From: Lachnospiraceae bacterium
Lineage (GTDB): Bacteria > Bacillota > Clostridia > Lachnospirales > Lachnospiraceae
Length of the DNA stretch: 19,780 nucleotides
Assembly: GCA_015057205.1 (NCBI GenBank)
Contig: SVEW01000027.1
Coordinates: 1-19,780 of the forward strand
Reading direction: 5' to 3'
In this document: in pieces, positions 7,701-15,576 of the stretch
How the letters are laid out: each line of letters begins with the position of its first letter
How positions within the stretch are numbered: position 1 is the stretch's first letter
Notes under the pieces: generated by a model
Databases searched by the model: none
What the model saw: the letters and a program-made list of their open reading frames with translations, nothing else
Told to the model about the DNA's origin: nothing
Translations under genes and position numbers: made by a program

Positions 7701-7719
7701 AGACGTTGGAGGGTACGTG

Positions 7720-9072
7720 ATGGATAAGGTTAAAGCGATTAAGAAAGTAATAAAATATGTATGGATAGTGTGGGGGATAATTTGCATATTCCTGCTATTT
7801 CAGTTTGCAATGCATGGGTATCGTGTGAGAAAATTTAATGCAAAAGTCAGAAGTCTGAATCCAACGTCGATTACAACAGAGGCGGAGTTGAGCATTCATC
7901 CGCGTGGGCAGTTGACGGATTCCTGGGAGAAAGACGATGCGATACCGGGAAAACTTTTGTATGCAAAAATATATGAGGCTACAATTGTAAATCATTCAGG
8001 AACCGCTATGACGGATTGGAGTATTCGAATTCGGATAAAAGAGGATTGTTACTTAAACAATGCCTGGTGTGGAAAACTGGAGGTTCATCAGTTTGTTGAA
8101 GGAAAGAAAATCGTACAGAAGTTAGATTTAAGGAACTATGAAGAGAGTAAAATTAAACTGGAACACAATATGGTGGGACAGGATTTAATGATACCTTTGC
8201 ACAAGAATGACTATATTATCTATTATCCGAGCAAAAAACAATCCGACGGGGAATTACCGATACGTTCCGGACGAAGTTATGCCGGAGAAGTAAATATTGG
8301 ATTCATTCTGTATAATGAACGGGAAGAATCGGATTTAAGCGACTATGCATTGACATATCAATTGCATAAGTCGTTGTTTACGGGAACTGAAGGGGTAACC
8401 TATGCGATACTTTTTGCAATTATGTTCTGGCTATTTCTGTTCCTGCTATTCTTGACCTTTATCATTTTTCGGTTTGAGGGCAGAATCAGCATGCAGGAGA
8501 ACATCACTTCGGATGCTTTGCATTTATGTGCAGCGTTGGGAGATTCGAAAATGGTATTTGCCAAGGGGCACTCTAACAGGGTGGCCAGTTATGCCAAAAT
8601 CCTGGCGGAAGGTGTAGGGATGGATGAGCGCGACAGCTTGGACGTGTATCGTGCAGCCATGCTTCATGATGTTGGAAATTACTATGTATCGGATTTGATT
8701 CTAAGTAAGCCGGGAACACTTTCGAATGAGGAAAAGGAAATTATAAAAACACATACTACCATGGGGGCCAAGATGGTTTCGGAATTGGTGGCGATTCCGT
8801 ATGTTTCGGAGGCAGTTTTGTTCCATCATGAGTGGTATGACGGAAATGGGTATCCAACCGGCAAGCGCGGAGATGAAATTCCATTGATTGCGCGGTTGAT
8901 TGCAGTGGCAGAAGCTTATGATGCCATGAGTCATCACCGTCCATATCGAAAGAAACTGACAGAAGAAGAGATTTTTGAAGAATTTAAGAGTATGCGCGCA
9001 AAGCAGTTTGATCCGGTTGTTGTGGATGCTTTTTTCGAAAGATATGAGAAGATTAAAGGAGTAGAACAATGA
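7720..9072 (+). CDS. Membrane HD-GYP phosphodiesterase with CBM2-like extracellular domain
   Basis: 450 residues; ATG 7720 has GGAGGG (7708-7713) 6 nt upstream. TM1 is about residues 13-31 and TM2 about 229-252. The ~195-residue stretch between them should be outside the cell. It resembles a family-2 carbohydrate-binding module: NHSGTAMTDWSIRIRI, then NNAWCGKLEV, a glycine turn and a VNIGFILY strand, the same order as in CBM2 (my pattern match, not a search). The cytoplasmic part is an HD-GYP domain: His284, HD at 316-317, His345, HH at 369-370, GNGYP at 375-379 and Asp401. HD-GYP proteins hydrolyse cyclic di-GMP using a bi- or tri-metal centre (family knowledge). The lysine usual after HDxG is Asn (HDVGN). 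The stop overlaps the start of the hybrid kinase by ATGA, so the pair is translationally coupled. Confidence 0.88.
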   Translation: MDKVKAIKKVIKYVWIVWGIICIFLLFQFAMHGYRVRKFNAKVRSLNPTSITTEAELSIHPRGQLTDSWEKDDAIPGKLLYAKIYEATIVNHSGTAMTDWSIRIRIKEDCYLNNAWCGKLEVHQFVEGKKIVQKLDLRNYEESKIKLEHNMVGQDLMIPLHKNDYIIYYPSKKQSDGELPIRSGRSYAGEVNIGFILYNEREESDLSDYALTYQLHKSLFTGTEGVTYAILFAIMFWLFLFLLFLTFIIFRFEGRISMQENITSDALHLCAALGDSKMVFAKGHSNRVASYAKILAEGVGMDERDSLDVYRAAMLHDVGNYYVSDLILSKPGTLSNEEKEIIKTHTTMGAKMVSELVAIPYVSEAVLFHHEWYDGNGYPTGKRGDEIPLIARLIAVAEAYDAMSHHRPYRKKLTEEEIFEEFKSMRAKQFDPVVVDAFFERYEKIKGVEQ

Positions 9073-12000
9073 ATCGTGCGAAAAAGATAGGTATTACGAC
9101 GGCGATTGGACTTGTGATGTATGGTATCGGAAGAGTTGTCGCAGTTTCATTTGCATTGCCCTTTTATTTACATTTGAGTGGAATTATATTTTCTGCATAT
9201 TTTGGTGGTCCCATAGCCGGTGTGCTTACTACGGTCTTAGGATGTGGGATTAGTTGCGTATGGGTGAAAAGCGACTGGCTGTTTTGGGGCGCCAGTGTAA
9301 TAGTAGCTATTATTGCCGGCAAGTTTTCTCAGAAAAACAGATATTTAGAACATTCCGGAATTAGTATTGTGATGGCTACGACATTATCGTGTGCCCATAC
9401 ACTCTTTTTACTACTTCCTAATGTGATTTTTCAAGGGGGAAAAACTGCCCTTGCGTGGCCGAATGCGGTTATGGATATCTTAAACCGTGTTGGCTTTTCC
9501 TATGGAATGCAGTGTATGTTGGCATCCCTTTATTTGTCTTTTATGGATGTGCTGTGTGCGCAGACCGTTTTGTTTGTCGGAATTCACCTCGTTCGGTATA
9601 CCAAAAAGAAAAAAAGAGCAAGAGAGCTTCGCCATAGTCTTGGTGGCAAAATGGTGATTGGTGTGTTGATTTGTGGATTGCTATTGCCGGATATACAGGT
9701 GGGAGCTACAAGGGAGGACAAAGCACTAAATTCCCGGATACAGTTTGTTGAGCGGTGGTATAACAGTACATCCGGATTGACAGGCGGCTGTGCGAATGCC
9801 ATAGCCCAGACCCCGGATGGTGCCCTGTGGGTGGGTACGTATGGCGGGTTGTTCCGTTTTGATGGAAAAGAGTTTACCATGGCACGTGACGTAAACGTAG
9901 TGCGCTCCGTAAACTCTTTGTATGTGGATCAAATGGGAGTTTTATGGGTTGGAACCAATGGTCTTGGGGTTGCGACGTTTTTTAATAATAAAGAACACAT
10001 AACAGTAAATATGGCGAGTGGCCTGCCATCGGATACGGTGAAGGCAATCGTGCAGGACTGCTTTGGCAAGTACTATTTTGGAACAATTGGTGGCGTTGCC
10101 GTGGCAGTCAGAAATAAGGATACAGTAATCATTAAAAAGGTGAAAACGCAGATTGGATCTGTGCTTGGCATGTCGGCAGATACCCGTGGAAATGTGGCGA
10201 TTGTAAATACAGAGGGAGAAGTCTATATTCTGCGCGATGGGGAAGTGCTAAGAAAAATTGCAGTGGATGGACAGGCTACGTCGGTGAATTTTGGCAGTGA
10301 CGGAAAATTGTATATTGGAACACAGAATGAGTTTGTTGCCATTTACCGGAAGAAAAATAGTAAATATGTATTATTGAAATCCGTTAAAGCAAAGGGATTT
10401 CAACGTATCAACGACGTACTTTTTGACGGAATGGGTGTAACGTATATAGCATCGGATTCCGGTATTGGCTTTTTTAACAATAGTGGCAGTGTGCGTACCA
10501 TTGGTACGGAAGCCTTCGACAGTTCGGTTAACCATATTTTTAAAGATTACCAAGGCAATATCTGGTTTACTTCATCGCGTTGCGGATTGTTGAATTTGAG
10601 CCGCTCTTGTTTTGTGGATTTATTTTCTGTTTGCAACGAAGAAGCTAAAGTGGTTAATGCGATTCAAAAATGGAATAATAACTGGTATGTAGGAACCGAT
10701 CGGGGCCTTGTGGTTTTAGATGAGAAAAGGGGAAAGAGTAAACACAATGCGTTGGTTCGATTGTTTGCGGATGACCGGATTCGAACTATCGCACCGACAA
10801 AAGAGGGAACGTTGTTGATTGCCGGGTATCAGAAAGGATTATACGAACTTTTTAAGGACGGACGTTTCAAAAGGTATCTTGACGGCGATATTTCCGAGGG
10901 ACAGGGAATTCGTCAGATAAAGGTGCTTCAAAATGGAGAGATTTTTACGTCGGATGAGAAAGGGCTGCGCATTTTAAAACAACATAAGATTGTAAAAAGG
11001 CTTCGCCTTGGAATAGAATTACCGGCTACACGCATTTTGAATTTACTCGAGGTGGAGCCGGGAGTGGTTTTGGCAGGTACCGATGGCGCAGGTGTATGGC
11101 AAATTCAGCATGAAAAGGCCACATTATTAGCCGATAAGAAAGATGGATTGCCGGTTGGTGTTGTGTTGCGTGTGGTAAAAGACCGGGAAGGTAGTGGATA
11201 TTTCGTTCTTACCGGAAGCGGCATGGTTTACATGAGTAAAAATGGAAAAGTGCGCGCTATTGAGGGAATACCATTTTATAATAATTATGATTTATTCCAG
11301 AATAGGGATGGCAAGGTGTTTGTGGTAGGCGGTGCCGGTGTTTTTGTTTTCGATTATGGTGAATTGATGGATGAAAAGAAGGTGCCGGACTATACGCTTA
11401 TGGATGCCAAAGCCGGACTTCCCGGAAATTTGACAAGCAATGCCTGGAATTATTTGGATAGTGAGGGTCATCTTTACTTAGCTGGAAGTAGTGGAGTGTA
11501 TTCTTTTGACACCAAAAACTACCGGGTGGAAGTGAGTGCCTATCGTTCTGAGGTAAAGCAGATAAAATATGATGGCAAAAAAGAGATTACCGTTGGAAGG
11601 AAGGGAATCATCATCCCGCGAGGGGTAAAGGAAATTGAACTGGATTTGGGGGTTAATAATTTTACGGCAACGGATCCTATGATCAGATACTATATGTCTG
11701 GCGTGGATGCAAAAAAGCATGTGGTATATGCGAGTAAATTAGAGCCAATCTTTTATCATGAGCTTCAGTTTGGTAACCATGAATTTCATATAGAAATAGT
11801 AAGTGCCGAAGGAAAAGTTTTAGCGGAAAATGAGTATACGTTTTGGAAAGAACGGGAATTGTATGAAACCTTTGCGTTTCGGTTGTATTTTTTCCTGGTG
11901 TTAGCCTGCATGCTGTTTTTCTTCCTGTTTACCATTTTGTATTGCGGTGTAACGTTGCTGATGAAGCGACAAAGGGATGAACATGAACAGGTTGTTGCCA

Positions 12001-13223
12001 AGTTAGAGCGGGAAAAAGCAGATGCTCTTGAGTGGGCACTTCATTCAGAGGAAGCTGCAAATCAGTCAAAATCGGATTTCCTGGCCACCATGTCCCACGA
12101 AATCCGTACGCCGATTAATGCAATTCTTGGTATGAACACCATGATAATGCGTGAGGCAAAGCAGGAAGAGATTAAGAAGTATTCCAAAGATATCCATAAT
12201 GCCAGTAAGACATTGCTGACCTTGATTAACGATATTTTGGATTTTTCCAAAATCGAGTCCGGCCGTTTGGAGCTGGTACAGGGTGTCTATTGTTTAGGCG
12301 ACGTGGTGGAAGACTTATTGAATATGGTAAAACCGAAGGCGGAAGATAAGAATCTGACACTGAAAGTGGAGATTAATCCAAACATCCCTAACCGGCTATA
12401 TGGGGATGATGTGCGTATTGAGCAGGCGATTTTGAATATTTTGAATAATGCGGTGAAATATACGGAAAAAGGCTCGGTAACCCTATGGATGGATTATGAT
12501 TCGTTTGCTTCCGGGGATATTTTGTTAAAAGTCAGAGTTTCAGATACCGGAATTGGAATTAAGGAAGAAGATGTTGCCAAGCTGTTCTCGCCTTATCAGC
12601 GAATTGATGAGCAACGGAATAAGAAGGTGGAAGGAACTGGCCTTGGTATGACCATTACCAAGAATTTGTTGGAAAAAATGGGTAGTACGTTAGAGGTTAG
12701 CAGCGTTTATGGTGAAGGCTCCACATTTTCTTTTGCGATTATTCAACCGGTGCGCGGAGAAGAGACGTTAAGAGAGTATCAGGAAAAAGGTGGAAAGAAT
12801 CAGTCAGATGGCATTGAACGGGAGCACTTCCATGCACCGGATGCAAGAATTCTGGTAGTGGATGATATGAAGGTGAATTTGATGGTGGTATCCGGTCTTT
12901 TGAAACGCTTGGAATTGAAGATTGATACCGCGCTTTCCGGCAAGATTGCGGTACAGTTGGCAAAGGAAAAGGCTTATGATATGATACTGCTTGATTCCAT
13001 GATGCCGGGAATGAATGGCGAGGAGACCATGCGAATGATTCGAAGGGAGTGTCCGTTGAATGCGAAAACGCCGATGGTTGTGCTGACGGCACATGCCGTA
13101 AAGGGCGCAAGAGAGGGCTATTTGCAGATGGGCTATACCGATTATTTGTCAAAACCAATTGAGGCCGGTGCCGTGGAGGCAATGATTCAGAAGTATTTGC
13201 CACAGGAGAAAATTAAAAGTTAG
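9069..13223 (+). CDS. Giant hybrid sensor histidine kinase: ECF-S-like membrane domain, 14-blade propeller, Y_Y_Y, HisKA-HATPase-REC
   Basis: 1384 residues. About five hydrophobic helices (10-176) resemble an ECF-transporter S component. A further helix (195-212) leads to an extracellular region of roughly 240-815. There I count 14 repeats of the two-component propeller type, such as DGALWVGTYGGLFRFD and QGNIWFTSS, spaced about 41 residues apart: two seven-bladed propellers. A Y_Y_Y-type beta domain (855-930), a TM (935-964) and a coiled coil follow. The kinase core has phospho-acceptor His1010 in SHEIRTP, N-box 1118-1130, DTGIGI from 1159 and GTGLG from 1189. The C-terminal receiver has Asp1265/1266, phospho-acceptor Asp1309, Thr1340 and Lys1362. 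No Hpt or DNA-binding domain follows, so phosphate must pass to a separate protein. Propeller-Y_Y_Y sensors are best known from Bacteroides hybrid two-component systems that sense glycans. The start overlaps the HD-GYP stop. Confidence 0.93.
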   Translation: MNRAKKIGITTAIGLVMYGIGRVVAVSFALPFYLHLSGIIFSAYFGGPIAGVLTTVLGCGISCVWVKSDWLFWGASVIVAIIAGKFSQKNRYLEHSGISIVMATTLSCAHTLFLLLPNVIFQGGKTALAWPNAVMDILNRVGFSYGMQCMLASLYLSFMDVLCAQTVLFVGIHLVRYTKKKKRARELRHSLGGKMVIGVLICGLLLPDIQVGATREDKALNSRIQFVERWYNSTSGLTGGCANAIAQTPDGALWVGTYGGLFRFDGKEFTMARDVNVVRSVNSLYVDQMGVLWVGTNGLGVATFFNNKEHITVNMASGLPSDTVKAIVQDCFGKYYFGTIGGVAVAVRNKDTVIIKKVKTQIGSVLGMSADTRGNVAIVNTEGEVYILRDGEVLRKIAVDGQATSVNFGSDGKLYIGTQNEFVAIYRKKNSKYVLLKSVKAKGFQRINDVLFDGMGVTYIASDSGIGFFNNSGSVRTIGTEAFDSSVNHIFKDYQGNIWFTSSRCGLLNLSRSCFVDLFSVCNEEAKVVNAIQKWNNNWYVGTDRGLVVLDEKRGKSKHNALVRLFADDRIRTIAPTKEGTLLIAGYQKGLYELFKDGRFKRYLDGDISEGQGIRQIKVLQNGEIFTSDEKGLRILKQHKIVKRLRLGIELPATRILNLLEVEPGVVLAGTDGAGVWQIQHEKATLLADKKDGLPVGVVLRVVKDREGSGYFVLTGSGMVYMSKNGKVRAIEGIPFYNNYDLFQNRDGKVFVVGGAGVFVFDYGELMDEKKVPDYTLMDAKAGLPGNLTSNAWNYLDSEGHLYLAGSSGVYSFDTKNYRVEVSAYRSEVKQIKYDGKKEITVGRKGIIIPRGVKEIELDLGVNNFTATDPMIRYYMSGVDAKKHVVYASKLEPIFYHELQFGNHEFHIEIVSAEGKVLAENEYTFWKERELYETFAFRLYFFLVLACMLFFFLFTILYCGVTLLMKRQRDEHEQVVAKLEREKADALEWALHSEEAANQSKSDFLATMSHEIRTPINAILGMNTMIMREAKQEEIKKYSKDIHNASKTLLTLINDILDFSKIESGRLELVQGVYCLGDVVEDLLNMVKPKAEDKNLTLKVEINPNIPNRLYGDDVRIEQAILNILNNAVKYTEKGSVTLWMDYDSFASGDILLKVRVSDTGIGIKEEDVAKLFSPYQRIDEQRNKKVEGTGLGMTITKNLLEKMGSTLEVSSVYGEGSTFSFAIIQPVRGEETLREYQEKGGKNQSDGIEREHFHAPDARILVVDDMKVNLMVVSGLLKRLELKIDTALSGKIAVQLAKEKAYDMILLDSMMPGMNGEETMRMIRRECPLNAKTPMVVLTAHAVKGAREGYLQMGYTDYLSKPIEAGAVEAMIQKYLPQEKIKS

Positions 13224-13234
13224 GATTGTATAAT

Positions 13235-14617
13235 ATGATAAAAACAATAAAGAAAAAATATATTGGAAGCCGGTCATTTTATAGGCGCTATATTTTGCTT
13301 GCAACACCGATGATTGTGCAGAATGCCATTACGAATTTTGTTAGCTTTCTCGATAACATCATGGTAGGGCAGCTTGGCGAAGAGGCGATTTCGGCAGTTG
13401 CCACGGTGAATCAGTTGATTTTTGTGTATTACCTGGCTGTGTTCGGTGCCGCTTCTGCCGCCAGTATTTATGGTGCTCAGTTTTACGGAAAAAAAGACCA
13501 CAAAGGACATATGTATACATTTCGATTCAAATTGTATATTTTGGTCATAGTGGTTGTGTTGGCAATTTGCTTGTTCCTGACCAACGGAAGTAGTCTGATT
13601 TCCCTGTTTTTGACAGATGATACCGGTGCGAGAGAAGTTGCGCTGGCCTATGGATTGGATTATTTAAGCATTATGGTTGTAGGACTTGTCCCCTTTGCCT
13701 TGAATCAGGCATATGCAAGTACCATTAAAGAAACGGGGCAGACAGTGGTTCCTATGATTGCAGGAATGGTTGCCGTGGGAAGCAATGCCGCACTTGACTA
13801 TTTGCTGATTTTTGGAGTGGGACCGTTGCCTAAGATGGGTGTTTCCGGCGCGGCCCTTGCAACGGTTATTGCCCGGTTTATTGAGACTTTTATAGTGATT
13901 TTTTGGGCACATGGACACGTAAAGGTGAATGCCTATTTGGTTGGTGCCTATAAAAGTTTTGGAATTCCAAAGGATATTTTGAAAAAGATTTTGGTCAAAG
14001 GTACACCGCTGATGTGCAATGAGATATTATGGGCAGCGGGAATGAGTATGGTTACGCAATGTTATTCCGTTCGCGGAATGAATGTTTTAACGGCGCTAAG
14101 TATTTCCAATACAGTAGGAAATCTGTTTAACATTGTATTTATTCAGCTTGGTGCATGCATTAGTATTGTGGTAGGGCAACTCCTTGGAGCGGGGAATTTA
14201 GAAGAGGCGAAGGATGCGGATAACAAAATGATTGCTTTTAGCGTTTTTTGCTGTACGATTATGTCCGTGCTTATGTTTTCCTGTGGCGGGTTGTTCCCGC
14301 GACTTTACAATGTGGATGGGGAAATCCGCAGTCTTGCAGCACAGTTTATAGATGTTGCTGCCTTGTGGATGCCGTTTGCAGCCTACACGAACTGTGCGTA
14401 TTTTACCTTGCGTTCCGGTGGTAAAACAGTCGTAACATTCTTGTTAGATTCAGTTTTTATCTGGGTAGTTATGGCACCGCTGGCCTTCGTGTTGGCGCAC
14501 TATTCCGGTCTGCCTATTTTAACAGTGTACTTTTTGGTACAGGGAACAGAACTGTTGAAGGTGATTGTTGGTTACTTTATGGTGAAAAGTGATGTCTGGG
14601 TAGTTCAGATGGTATAA
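13235..14617 (+). CDS. MATE family multidrug/toxin efflux transporter
   Basis: 460-residue, roughly 12-helix membrane protein. The N-terminal block RYILLATPMIVQNAITNFVS followed by FLDNIMVGQLGEEAISAVA is the typical MATE opening (polytopic pore with VG.LG...), and the pattern recurs in the second half. MATE proteins expel cationic compounds in exchange for Na+ or H+. ATG 13235 lies 11 bases after the kinase stop with a weak TAGGA site; a TTG at 13226 is a less likely alternative. The short gap and shared strand suggest co-transcription with the kinase, so the exporter may be an output or companion of that sensor, but this is only context. It ends at a bidirectional terminator facing the small minus-strand gene. 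Confidence 0.93.
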   Translation: MIKTIKKKYIGSRSFYRRYILLATPMIVQNAITNFVSFLDNIMVGQLGEEAISAVATVNQLIFVYYLAVFGAASAASIYGAQFYGKKDHKGHMYTFRFKLYILVIVVVLAICLFLTNGSSLISLFLTDDTGAREVALAYGLDYLSIMVVGLVPFALNQAYASTIKETGQTVVPMIAGMVAVGSNAALDYLLIFGVGPLPKMGVSGAALATVIARFIETFIVIFWAHGHVKVNAYLVGAYKSFGIPKDILKKILVKGTPLMCNEILWAAGMSMVTQCYSVRGMNVLTALSISNTVGNLFNIVFIQLGACISIVVGQLLGAGNLEEAKDADNKMIAFSVFCCTIMSVLMFSCGGLFPRLYNVDGEIRSLAAQFIDVAALWMPFAAYTNCAYFTLRSGGKTVVTFLLDSVFIWVVMAPLAFVLAHYSGLPILTVYFLVQGTELLKVIVGYFMVKSDVWVVQMV

Positions 14618-14622
14618 AAAAT

Positions 14623-14676
14623 GGGGCTAACGCTTTCGATGATAAAATTATCTGCAAAAGCGATAGTCCCGTTTTT
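14623..14676 (+). terminator. Bidirectional intrinsic terminator between MATE gene and convergent small gene
   Basis: A 14-position stem pairs GGGGCTAACGCTTT (14623-14636) with the complementary right arm (14657-14670), with one mismatch and one G-U. An inner GATAA/TTATC stem lies within it. TTTTT (14672-14676) follows on the + strand and AAAAAA precedes it, giving a T run for the minus strand as well. Confidence 0.9.
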
Positions 14677-14889
14677 CTATGAATTTGATTCATCGTTCTT
14701 CTTGTGCGTTAATTTATAAATCAGGCTGTAAGCCCAGAAAAGTACAGGGATAACAATGGTAGCGTAAATACTGGCCCAGAAATAGCCACTTGCTTTAGGG
14801 CTGGAAGTCAGTGCTGCAACCAGTGCTAAAATATAAAGGCTTACTAAAAAAATAACGCCGATGATGGCGAGAATTCGTTTCGCTTTCAT
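14677..14889 (-). CDS. Small two-TM membrane protein of unknown function
   Basis: 70 residues starting at the ATG complementary to 14887-14889, preceded by GGAGGAG at 5 nt spacing. The longer in-frame extension to 14952 is rejected because it would run through the -10 and into the -35 box. The protein begins MKAKR, has a hydrophobic helix (about residues 6-26), a short SSPKASG loop, a second helix (about 32-54) and a charged tail KLTHKKNDESNS. I do not recognise a family. The architecture would fit a small membrane accessory or regulatory peptide, but no function is claimed. It stands alone, with its own strong promoter, convergent with the MATE gene and divergent from the que operon. Its reality rests on the good ribosome binding site, promoter and terminator. 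Confidence 0.8.
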   Translation of the reverse strand: MKAKRILAIIGVIFLVSLYILALVAALTSSPKASGYFWASIYATIVIPVLFWAYSLIYKLTHKKNDESNS

Positions 14890-14922
14890 AAGAACTCCTC
14901 CGTGTTTATATATTCTTTGGCT

Positions 14923-14952
14923 ATTATATAGTATTGGTTGCAGAAAAGTCAA
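14923..14952 (-). promoter_or_regulatory. Sigma-A promoter for the small membrane protein
   Basis: Read on the minus strand, TTGACT (14952-14947) and TATAAT (14928-14923) are separated by 18 bp. The predicted start near 14916 gives a leader of about 27 nt containing the GGAGGAG site. Confidence 0.82.
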
Positions 14953-14991
14953 TATCTACGTTTTTTGATTCTGAAAGAGGACAATAGTCCC

Positions 14992-15020
14992 TTGACGACG
15001 AAACACATTGGCATTATAAT
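14992..15020 (+). promoter_or_regulatory. Sigma-A promoter of the queuosine operon
   Basis: TTGACG (14992-14997) and TATAAT (15015-15020) are separated by exactly 17 bp. The predicted start near 15027 places the whole riboswitch in the leader. A small palindrome GGAC-AATA-GTCC (14979-14990) lies just upstream of the -35 and might be an extra control site. Confidence 0.9.
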
Positions 15021-15034
15021 GGGAAACATATGAA

Positions 15035-15077
15035 AGACAGTTCGTTTGCACCATCCTGTCTATAAACAAAACCAGGG
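15035..15077 (+). ncRNA. preQ1-I riboswitch aptamer
   Basis: P1 is AGACAG (15035-15040) paired with CTGTCT (15056-15061). The 15-nt loop carries TTCG at its start and a CACC element. It is followed by the A-rich tail TATAAACAAAACCAGGG, whose final G's can pair back into the loop as the P2 pseudoknot. The tail matches the hallmark (U)AACAAAAC-A-GGG of class I preQ1 aptamers such as that of Thermoanaerobacter. Its position before queD-queE-folE-queC-queF is exactly where this class occurs. The identification combines sequence pattern and context; no covariance-model search was run. Confidence 0.92.
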
Positions 15078-15137
15078 CTGTTTTTTAGTGAGTATTTTTA
15101 CGAAAACTAAGGCAGACCTTTGGGTCTGCCTTTTTTT
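15074..15137 (+). terminator. Riboswitch expression platform: antiterminator and intrinsic terminator
   Basis: The terminator is AAGGCAGACC (15109-15118) paired with GGTCTGCCTT (15123-15132) around a TTTG loop, within a T run that ends at 15137. A competing antiterminator can form between AGGGCTG...TTTTAGT (15074-15089) and ACTAAGGCAGACCT (15106-15119), with one mismatch, a 2-nt bulge and two G-U pairs. It uses the aptamer tail AGGG on one side and the terminator's left arm on the other. Binding of preQ1 should lock the tail in P2, break the antiterminator and allow termination: an OFF switch. The mechanism is inferred from these mutually exclusive pairings. Confidence 0.87.
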
Positions 15138-15151
15138 GCAAAGGAGAACCT

Positions 15152-15574
15152 ATGTATTATTTAGAAGCAGAGGCAAGCATGGATGCTGCACATTTTCTTG
15201 CAGGTTATCAGGGAAAATGTGGAAACATTCATGGTCACCGCTGGAGAATATTAGCAAAGGTATGTGGAGATATCTTGAAGGAAGACGAGCAAAGTCGTGG
15301 CATGCTGGTAGATTTCGGACAGTTGAAGGATGATCTGAAGGAAGAAGTAGATTACTTTGACCATTCATTCATTATAGAGAAGGATACGTTGAAAGAGGAG
15401 ACGATGAAGGCACTTATGGGAGAGAATTTTTTGCTTCGGGAAGTAGACTTTCGTCCTACAGCTGAGAATTTTGCAACGTATTTCTATGGACAGATGAAGA
15501 AACGTGGTTATCAGGTTCATGAGATTACAGTATACGAAACGCCAAATAACTGCGCATGTTATAGCGAGGTGTAG
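15152..15574 (+). CDS. queD: 6-carboxy-5,6,7,8-tetrahydropterin synthase
   Basis: 140 residues, the normal size. QueD converts 7,8-dihydroneopterin triphosphate (from FolE) into 6-carboxytetrahydropterin, the second step of preQ1 synthesis, in the cytoplasm. The zinc histidines are His14 (DAAHFL), His27 and His29 (HGHRW), the catalytic cysteine is Cys23 (GKCGNIHGH), and the FDHSF and VYETPNNCACY segments complete the active site. The Cys and flanking GKC-HGH arrangement separates QueD from eukaryotic PTPS. ATG 15152 follows AAAGGAG (15140-15146) by 5 nt, and the Shine-Dalgarno lies just after the riboswitch terminator. First gene of the operon; queE begins 2 bases after its stop. Confidence 0.96.
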   Translation: MYYLEAEASMDAAHFLAGYQGKCGNIHGHRWRILAKVCGDILKEDEQSRGMLVDFGQLKDDLKEEVDYFDHSFIIEKDTLKEETMKALMGENFLLREVDFRPTAENFATYFYGQMKKRGYQVHEITVYETPNNCACYSEV

Positions 15575-15576
15575 GG

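Noticed and set aside
12739..13203. 154-codon minus-strand open frame
   Set aside because: Antisense to the kinase receiver domain; low-complexity Ser/Pro/His composition and no initiation signals.
13050..13223. C-terminal DNA-binding or Hpt domain on the hybrid kinase
   Set aside because: The receiver's conserved Lys1362 is only 22 residues from the end, leaving no room for another domain.
15046..15333. 95-codon + frame across the riboswitch and queD
   Set aside because: It overlaps the aptamer, the terminator and queD in another frame, has no ribosome site, and its product matches nothing recognisable.
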